This document shows, in pieces, positions 56,274 to 64,000 of a DNA stretch of 64,000 nt (position 1 is the stretch's first letter; each line of letters starts with the position of its first letter). The DNA lies in assembly GCF_932294415.1 (NCBI RefSeq), contig NC_065544.1, positions 29,341,210 through 29,405,209 on the forward strand, read 5' to 3'. The notes beneath the pieces were generated by a model, which searched no databases, had not been told where the DNA came from, and saw only the letters and a list, made by a program, of their open reading frames with translations. Position numbers and translations under genes: made by a program. This DNA is from Quercus robur. Lineage: Eukaryota; Streptophyta; Magnoliopsida; Fagales; Fagaceae.

Positions 56274-59200
56274 ATGACTAAGAGTACCTCTAGTGCTACT
56301 GCTCCCACTGTCTAGCCTTGGGAAAACACATCCAGTCCCTATTTCTTATCTAGTGGAGATAATCCAGGTGTTTCTTTGGTGATTCAACCTCTCACTAAAG
56401 AAAAATATAACACTCGGAGTAGGGCCATTCTCATCTCTTTGGATGCCAAAACCAAATTGGGTTTCATTGATGGTTCTATCCCGAAGCCTCAATCTATTGA
56501 TCACCCATATTACAAAGCTTGGTGTAAATGCAACAGTACTGTCCTAGCCTGGTTGTTTAATTTTGTTTCTAAAGATTTGCAATCAAGTATAGTCTACTTC
56601 AAGACTGCCAGAGATGTATGGCTTGACTTACAATATAGATTTGGCCAAGGAAATGGACCTACAATTTTTGACTTAAGAAAAGAGATTAGTTCTTTGACAC
56701 AAGAAGACTTAACCATTAATGCATACTACGCAAAATTCAAGGGACTTTGGGATGAATTCTCTAATTATAGGACATGTACATGTGGTCATCAAGCTGAGGA
56801 TTGTACTATGTCTTTTCTGATGGGGCTGAATGAGACAGATGTAGCTGTTAGAGGCCAAATTCTCCTTATGGAACCTATGCCTTCCCTGAGCAAAGTGTTC
56901 TTTCTTTTGCTTCAAGATGAGAAGCAGAGAAAGTGGGTGCTGGGAAGAAAGTCTTGGTTGATGCATCAGCAGCTTTAGCAAGCTTTGTAATGGGGCCATG
57001 GGGCATGTACTCATTGTGGAGCCATGGGGCATGTAGTTGACAGGTGTTACAAGCTGCATGGATATCCACCTGAGTATAAGTTCAAGAACAAGGGTGGTCA
57101 GCCTCCTTTTGCAAACAATGTCATTGCTGCTGAAGATCATGCTAATGAACCTGTCACACTCACCAAGGTTCAATATCAGCAATTGATTGGATTTTTGAAT
57201 TCTCAATGTCACTTTGGCACTCAAGCACCACCAGAGACATGTTTGGACAATGCTCACCAAGCTGCCACCATCATTACTCACCCTTTATTGGATGTTCAAG
57301 CCCAAACCGTATTAGGTATTTGTTTTTCCCCTTCTCTTGAACATTCAGTCTTTTCTTCTAGTGTCAATACCTCTCATATCAATTCATTTGACTGGATTCT
57401 TGATAGTGATGCAACAGGCCAGATGGTACATTCTATTCATTTCTTCACTTCTATTACTTCTTCTGCTCAGATTTCAGTTAGACTTCCTAATGGTGATATG
57501 GTTAAGGTGACTCATATTGGAACTGTTAAAGTTTCAGCAACTTTAACTTTAGAACGTGTCCTTTGTATTTCTAATTTTTCTTTCAACCTTATTTCTATCA
57601 GTAAGCTGACCCAAAACCCTTCTTGCTGTTGTATTTTCCTTTCTCATTATTGTTTTCTTCAGGACTTATTGCATTGGAAGATGATTGGGTTGGGTAAGAG
57701 ACATGGAGGACTATATACCTTGCAGTGCACTGATTCATTCACCTTACCACATTCTGTTTCAAAGATTTTATCCAGATTACCCTCTTTTCTTTGTAATAAA
57801 AGTGTCAATGTCTGTAATCTTGACTCTTCTCATTCTGTTGATACTTCAAATGCTGTTGTTAGATTGTGGCATTATAGATTGGATCACCCATCTTCACAAA
57901 GACTAGCTTTGTTGAAACATATTGTACCTGATCTAACTTCTTGCAATAATAACAATTCCTTTGATTGTTTTGTCTACCCTTTAGCTAAGCAACACAAATC
58001 GCCTTTTCCTAAATCTACAAGTGTTTCTTTATCTTGTTTTGATTTGATCCATGCTGATATTTGGGGACCTTATTCTGCTCCTTCATTGAATGGCTCAAGA
58101 TATTTTCTTACTTTGGCTGATGATCATAGTAGATATACTTAGGTTTATATAATGAAACTTAAATATGAAGCTTCTTCCTTGATTCAAACCTTTTTTCAAA
58201 TGATCCTTAACCAATTCAAGGTGTCCATTAAGGTGATTAGGAGTGACAATGGTCCTGAGTTTGCTCTTTCTTCATTTTATGCTTCCAATGGTATTTTACA
58301 TCAGCTGTCTTGTGTTGAAACACCACAAAAAAATGCTGTTGTTGAAAGAAAACATCAGCATCTGTTGAATGTTGCTAGGGCCTTAAGATTTCATGCAAAT
58401 TTACCTTTAAAATTCTGGGGGGATTGTGTTCTTACAACCATATATCTTATCAACAGACTTCCTAGTCCTCTTCTAGGTAATCTTACTCCTTATCAGAAAA
58501 TTTTGGGTCATCCTCCATCATACCAGCATCTTAAATCCTTTGGTTGCCTATGTTATGCCTCTACTTTAACTAGGAACAAATCCAAGTTTGATCCTAGAGC
58601 AAAGGCATGCATCTTTCTTGGATATCCTTTTGGAACCAAAGGGTATAAGTTGTATGATTTGTCCAATAAAAATGTTTTTCTTTCTAGAGATGTCATCTTC
58701 AAAGAATTTATTTTTCCTTTTAAACATTGGCTGCCTAAATCTGTTCCTAATTCTTCTTCCATTTCTCACAATATGTTTCCATCTCAACCTTCACTTCCAA
58801 AATCCATCCCTTCTATTTCTGCTGAATTTTCTCTTCCTTTCAATCCTATTGACACTGCTGTACCTCCTAATGAATTTCCAGACCTTGTTCATCCTAACTT
58901 AGACACTTCTCCACTTGTTCCTACTGCTCCACCTGACCTCTCTAATCTTGCTGCTCCCTTACTTGATTTACCTGTTGTTAGAAGGTCCACTAGGTCTCAT
59001 AAAACTCCCTCATATCTTCATGATTATCACTGCAATTTAGCTTCCACTACCATTCTTGATCACCACTATAATTTGGTTTCAGCTTCACTCATACCTTCCT
59101 ATGATTCCATTGACAGTCCAGGTATTCTCTATCCACTTTCCTCTACTCTCTCTTATTCTAAATTGTCTAATGCCCATAGAGCCTTTTCTGTTGCCTTGTC

Positions 59201-60692
59201 CATTGCCAAAGAATCCACTTCATATGCTAAAGCTTTACCTGATCCCTTGTGGCAAGTTGCCATGAAGGCTGAGATTGATGCTCTTTAGGCTAATAAAACT
59301 TGGGTCATGACCAAACTGCCTCCTGGTAAAGTGCCTATTGGGTGCAAGTGGGTATACAAAATTAAGCTTAAAGCTGATGGTTCCATAGAAAGGTACAAGG
59401 CTAGACTGGTTACTAAAGGCTTTACTCAAACTGAGGGAATTGATTATTATGAAACCTTCTCTCTTGTGGTGAAGTTTGTAACAGTTGGAACTCTCTTGGT
59501 TGTGGCTGCTGTGTATGGTTGGCATTTGTCTCAGTTAGATGTAAATAATGCTTTTTTGCATGGGGAGTTGAATGAGGAGGTGTATATGGTTCCTCCTCCT
59601 GGATTTGGCAGCAAGGGGGAGGTGTGCAAACTCACTAAGTCACTTTATGGCTTGAAGCAAGCAAGCAGGCAGTGGTTTGCCAAGCTCTCATCCACTCTCC
59701 TTGATCATGGTTTTCTCCAATCTAAGTCAGACTATTCTTTCTTCACTAAGGTCAGCAAGCGTTCAATTCTCTTCTTGCTAGTCTATGTGGATGACATTCT
59801 AATAGCTAGCAATAATGTGGAGGCAGTCAATACTTTCAAGGTTTTTCTAGATGACTAGTTCAAGCTCAAAGATCTTGGTACCTTGAAGTATTTCTTGGGC
59901 CTTGAGGTTGCAAGGACTGAAAAAGGCATCAACTTGTGTCAAAGGAAATTCATTTTAGAACTGCTTTCTGATATAGTTCTGGTAGCAAGTAAGCCTGCTA
60001 ATGTGCCCATGGATCAATCAGCTAAGTTTAGAAGCTCAATGGGAGAAGATGTTCCAGATCCATCTTTATACAGAAGAATTATAGGCAAACTACTTTATTT
60101 GACTCTGAACAGGCCGAATATCTGCTACCCAGTGCATATACTGAGTCAATTTATGAGTTCCCCTAAAATTTCACAACTACAAGCAGCATATAAGGTACTT
60201 AAGTATCTTAAGAAGACACCAGAACATGGCTTATTTCTCTCAGCAAGTTCTGAATTGAGACTAAAAGCCTATTGTGATGCTAACTGGGTAGCTTGTCCAG
60301 ATACCAGAAGGTCAGTTTTAGGCTTCTGTGTCTTCCTAGGAGATTCCCTCATATCCTGGAAATGCAAAAAGTAGCAAGTGGTGTCTAGATCATCTGCAAA
60401 ATCAGAGTATTGAGCAATGGCTATTGTCACAAGTGAAGTTGTTTAGTTGTTGGCCTTGCTTAAAACCTTTGGTTTAGATCACAATCAGCCAGCCTCTCTG
60501 TACTGTGATAGCAAGGCAGCCTTGTACATTGTTGCAAATCCAGTATTCCATGAGCGCACAAAGCACATAGAGGTTGACTACCACTTTATTCGAAGTAAGC
60601 TTCAAGATGGACTGATTAAGACGTTTCATGTTCCTACTAGATACCGGATTGCTGATTGCTTCACGAAGGCACTTGGATACAAACAATTCTAA
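56274..60692 (+). pseudogene. gag-pol polyprotein of the copia element, nine nonsense codons, no frameshift
   Basis: One frame throughout. Gag follows an ATG at 56274, with a zinc knuckle CTHCGAMGHVVDRC (57006-57056). The protease site reads DSDAT instead of DSGAT (57402). The pre-integrase part has LWHYRLDHPS; the integrase core has DIWGPYS, RSDNGPEF and NAVVERKHQ. Reverse transcriptase has [32 protein letters not shown] and YVDD (59783). RNase H has YCDANWVA and DSKAAL, ending ADCFTKAL. Stops are at 56313, 56976, 56988 (TAA), 58140, 59286, 59856, 60372, 60411 (TGA) and 60444; the rest are TAG, mostly where relatives have Gln or Trp. Confidence 0.92.
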
Positions 60693-60736
60693 TTCCTTTT
60701 ATCCAAGATGAACATAATCAACATTTATGGTTCATC

Positions 60737-60747
60737 TTGAGGGGGAG
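60737..60747 (+). other. Polypurine tract of the copia element
   Basis: TTGAGGGGGAG directly before the 3' LTR. Confidence 0.8.
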
Positions 60748-61100
60748 TATTGAGTGGTTGTATAGATTGTATATATCAGTGTAGATTGTACAGTGTTTGT
60801 ATCTGTTACTTGTAGTTTTGTATATATAGAAGTAAACTACAATAGCATAGCATAATTGGTCATGAAATGATTGTCATTTATAGTGTATAGGTTAATGAGT
60901 TAGTTATAGGTTCATTACACGTGTACATTTCGTATTGGATAGTTAGTTGGATACTTTGTTCTCACTATATAAAGAACAGAGTATGATAAGCTTAATTAAT
61001 TGAATTCATTTTTCACAAATTTCGTATTGCTCTATCTCTCTCTTAGTGTGTTTACATTTCTCCATTGATGAACCTTTCGGAGCTTGTATGAAATTCAATA
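60748..61100 (+). repeat. 3' LTR of the copia element
   Basis: 353 bp, begins TATTGAGTGG and ends ATTCAATA. It lacks 11 bp (a 'gcagtagcata' unit) present in the 5' LTR. The tips are inverse (TATTGA and TCAATA). Confidence 0.9.
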
Positions 61101-61105
61101 TGTGT

Positions 61106-61550
61106 ATTGCTTAACAATGATATGATATTCATAAAAGAGACCATGTATAATTAAGTAAACAATCAAATTTTAATGTATATTCTCAAATTGAAATAGAGTA
61201 CCAACCAAAATTGATGATAGATTATAAAATTAATTTTCAAGATTGTAAATTTCTTATATGTTTTTATTCTTTATCAAATAAGTTATCCAATAAGTCATTT
61301 GTAATTTTGTTTTATATTTTGGGATGTTGATATTGTATAGAAATAAAATTTGTGCATTTGTTTTACTTATCTTTGTGTTATTTTGTTTTAGTTAGCAATG
61401 TTGAGATTTGTATAATTTTAAAATTATTGAATAAGTATTAGTAAGTTTAATTAAGTTCATTCTTAATATAAGTGGTAAATTCAAAATAATGCATTTTACA
61501 TCAAATAATTTGTTGCATGACTTTCCAAATGGGCAAATACAAGTTGTTTT

Positions 61551-61584
<34 letters not shown>

Positions 61585-62393
61585 TGTGGAAAATACGGGT
61601 CAACCCGACCAACAAACTGATTGACCTAAACCCGTTTTTGACCCGCAACCCGTTTGACCTGATCCACCCGTTTTCCACCCTAGGTCCACCCCTCATCATT
61701 ATCATCACTATTAACGCCACACTTTATCATGTTTACAATGAGTATCATTACCAAATTATTGTCAAACTATAATACTATACTTTGGTGATAAAGTTTCATA
61801 CAACTATACTAGTATTTCTATCATCGTATACTTTAATTTATTGATTGTAAAAGATATTAATTATTCTACATAAAGAAAATTCAAACCGGACTCAAGTTCA
61901 AACTTAGATGTTATTTTAAAATTTTTCTTTCAAAGATAACCTTACCTACCCTAATCTTTTTGGGGCAAATATTCCAAAATTTTTACCTGCAAACTGAATA
62001 AAGATTCCTAGCTGTAGTTGAGAACATTTTCCACTTCCTTTTTGATTTTTCAATTATTTCTAGGCTGTTAAACTTTTCTAGCAGGTAGAGTTTGGTAAAG
62101 ATTCTATCTCTAATGTTTGCCCAACATGATAATGATGAATTGATAGACTATGGTACCACGAAAAGCTTTCCTCTCTTTTTTTCCCCTCCCCTTAAGTGCA
62201 CATTTGGTTCTTAAACTTGGAACCTAATTATGACACTGTAACATATATTTAGAAATTTTTTAACGTTTGTTTTAGTCCCTATATTTTCGTAACAACACAA
62301 ACATATATAGGAGACGTAAGACCATCACAATCACTGTAATTTTATGGGTCAGGACAAACGGAGTATACATGCACCCATAAAAAAAAAAAATAA

Positions 62394-62433
<40 letters not shown>

Positions 62434-62560
62434 TATATATGCTATTATTTTTTCGTTAATATTTGAACTCATTTATGAACACAGTCCTGGGGAAAAGAAC
62501 ATACAATACTTATCATTATCAGGAAAGTAGAACAAATTTTAGAAAAAAGGAGTATAGAAG
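61106..62560. other. Non-coding spacer before the receptor kinase
   Basis: AT-rich with a (TA)n run at 61556-61582 and an A-run at 62398-62430. The right part of the hAT-like remnant is at 61590-61681. No gene recognised. Confidence 0.5.
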
Positions 62561-64000
62561 TTATTGAGTAGATGTATATGCTGCAGAATATGTTGTAAAC
62601 TGTGAAGAACCAGTGTAGCTACCAGGGCTTGATGACTGAGCGTGGTGGTCTTCTGAATTACTGGTTGAAGATGTTGATGCAAGAATGGGAGGGGTAAGAT
62701 AGGTTGGCATTGGCATCTTTGGTTCGAGAATGGGTAACGCAGCTTCAAAATCAAGCACATGAATGGCTTTTCTTGTTGAAGGCCTAACATTGTAATCTGG
62801 ATGAGCACACCAAAGTCCAACAACCATTAATCGTTCCATTTGCTGCTCATCAAAATCTCCACAAAATCTAGTATCAGCTGCCTAAAGAAGATTTCTTGTT
62901 CCATAAAGCTCCCAAATCCACTCTAACAGAATAGTTTCATCTTCTTTTGCCTTGACTTCAGGTGGTTTTCTTCCACAAGCGATCTCCAAAGCTACAACTC
63001 CGAAACTATATACATCTGACTCCTTACTGGCCCTACCCGACATAATACATTCAGGGGCCAAGTAGCCCATGGTCCCGGCCAAAGCCGTGGTTTGTGATCC
63101 CTTTACATGGTCCACTAGCCTAGCTAAGCCAAAATCCCCAAACTTTGCATTTAAATTTGAATCCAACATGACATTGCTTGACTTTATGTCTCTATGCAAA
63201 ACACATTGTTCCCATTCTTCATGCAAGTATGAAGTGCTGATGCTAGTCCTCGAGCAATATTTTACCTCACCATCCATGTTAACATGCTTTTACCTTTGAA
63301 AAGATGCAAATCCAAGCTGCCATTTGACATGAACTCAGAAATTAGAAGAAGATCCTTTTTCTCATGGCACCAACCAATTAATTGCACCAAATGCCTATGC
63401 CTGAGCCGACTGATACTCCTTACTTCAGATGCATACTCCTTTATCCCTTGTTTAGATCCCCTTGAAACTCTCTTAATAGCAACATAGGAATTCAGGTCCC
63501 CTAAATATCCTTTATAAACCCCACCAAACCCTCCTTGTCCAAGCTTATTTTCCTCGACAAAGTTATTCGTTGCAGAAACTAATTCTTTGTAGGAAAACTT
63601 CTTTGGTCCAGTACCTCGTTCAAATTCATCATCCATGGAAAGATCAAAGACTAACTCTTCTTCTTCTTCTTCGCTTGGACGCCACTTTTTCTTATACACA
63701 GGGTAAAGCACCACCAAACAAATAATTAAAATGCATGCACCCACGCTGAGGCCCACCACCAATTTTTTGTTGGGCTCGCCTTTATTCTTTTCCACAGAAG
63801 GTGCTAGCGACTGCTGATTCATTAAAGGTGATGTCGATTCAAAAGACCACGCGGTAAGAATATGCCACTCAGAAAGCAATCCTGTAGATGCCGAGAATCC
63901 AAATTCAACCCATTCTGGTAGGAGAAGTGTCAAATTAATGATAGAAGATAAGTGTTGTTGAATAGGGGTGGTATCATTATCAAAACCAGTGAAGGTGACA
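62561..64000 (-). pseudogene. L-type lectin receptor-like kinase, decayed and cut by the window edge
   Basis: Read on the minus strand from the edge: the C-terminal end of a legume-lectin domain (EWVEFGFSASTG, then HILTAWSF), a linker, one transmembrane helix (GLSVGACILIICLVVL), a juxtamembrane acidic stretch (EEEEEELVFDLSMDDEFE), and a Ser/Thr kinase. Kinase motifs are GQGGFGGVYKG, VAIKRV, HRDIKSSN, DFGLAR, APEC and DVYSFGV. The tail is Ser/Thr-rich and ends at 62561. Three lesions: TAA at 63262-63264 where Tyr fits (VRYNIARG region), a frameshift near 63231, and TAG at about 62879 where Gln fits (NLLQAADTRF region). Such proteins sense extracellular ligands at the plasma membrane. With these breaks it is a pseudogene, unless assembly errors are involved; the 5' part lies outside the window. 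Confidence 0.88.

Larger units (their letters stand above)
55434..61100 (+). mobile_element. Ty1/copia retrotransposon, structurally complete, 5.67 kb
   Basis: Two LTRs (364 and 353 bp), a primer site for initiator tRNA-Met, one polyprotein frame in copia order (gag, protease, integrase, reverse transcriptase, RNase H) and a polypurine tract. The perfect 5-bp duplication TGTGT flanks it (55429-55433 and 61101-61105). The LTRs differ by an 11-bp indel and about ten substitutions, mostly transitions. Not able to encode a full polyprotein because of nine stops. Confidence 0.92.
54988..61681. mobile_element. hAT-like remnant interrupted by a Ty1/copia element
   Basis: The left end CAGGGCAAAATAGGTC with 'actcgacccgactcg' and the inverted right end TAGGGTGGAAAACGGG with 'acccgtttgacctg' and 'caacccgacc' look like the two ends of a hAT-type MITE. 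No 8-bp duplication was found, so this is tentative. The copia element at 55434-61100 sits in the AT-rich middle. Confidence 0.35.

Noticed and set aside
54988-61681. Firm call of a hAT element around the copia element
   Set aside because: Tips are suggestive but no 8-bp target duplication could be found, so it is kept only as a tentative feature.

Overview
The window is plant nuclear DNA: AT-rich, repeat-dense, with intronless secreted PR-1 genes, a lectin receptor kinase relic and plant-type transposons. The PR-1 proteins and the repeat families remind me of oaks and their relatives (Fagaceae), but that is recollection, not a search result.

The backbone is a tandem array of PR-1 (CAP-domain, pathogenesis-related 1) units on the + strand. 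Each unit has a long AT-rich upstream block, a TATA box, a single-exon gene and a recognisable downstream block. Five units can be traced: PR1-a (13335-13817) and PR1-b (20553-21035), both intact and nearly identical; PR1-c (40628-45038), a pseudogene split by two insertions; PR1-d (about 47096-47612 plus its downstream flank), which keeps its promoter and flanks but has lost the coding region; and PR1-e (51791-52309), intact with a ten-residue tail. Blocks at 6190-9800 recur at 17225-19620, so duplication included several kb of flanking DNA.

Region by region: 91-3500 is a Mutator-like element (9-bp target duplication, inverted repeats of about 300 bp) holding a second, smaller Mutator-like element that carries a host-gene fragment, plus a palindromic element with a minisatellite. 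3674-7527 holds two PIF/Harbinger-like MITEs. 9572-14270 holds a local tandem duplication, SINEs, a solo LTR and PR1-a. 17225-21035 is the PR1-b unit. 21734-25153 holds two solo LTRs of one family in opposite orientation. 25559-26170 is a LINE tail. 26598-38112 is a degenerate Tat-type Ty3/gypsy element with two RNase H domains, an antisense gene and a third solo LTR inside it. 38443-40306 is the 3' end of another LTR element. 40628-45038 is PR1-c with a hAT element and a 2.5-kb LTR-like insertion. 45406-46412 is a LINE tail with a nested MITE. 47096-49345 is the PR1-d relic with a nested MITE, SINE, Mutator-like MITE and Helitron. 50287-51268 holds two more palindromic elements. 53998-54717 is another MITE. 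55434-61100 is a Ty1/copia element whose polyprotein frame is broken only by nonsense codons, lying inside a hAT-like remnant. 62561-64000 is a decayed L-type lectin receptor kinase running off the right edge.

Only the three PR-1 genes look like working host genes. They encode secreted apoplastic defence proteins with the CAP tetrad, six cysteines and the C-terminal CAPE-type peptide. The rest records repeated duplication followed by transposon invasion: target-site duplications let most insertions be delimited to the base and ordered in time. No wholly new system is evident. The most unusual points are the nested gene-carrying Mutator-like elements, a Helitron with a coding-like segment, the TAG-biased nonsense decay, and the tail on PR1-e. 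All boundaries and translations were read by eye, without database searches.
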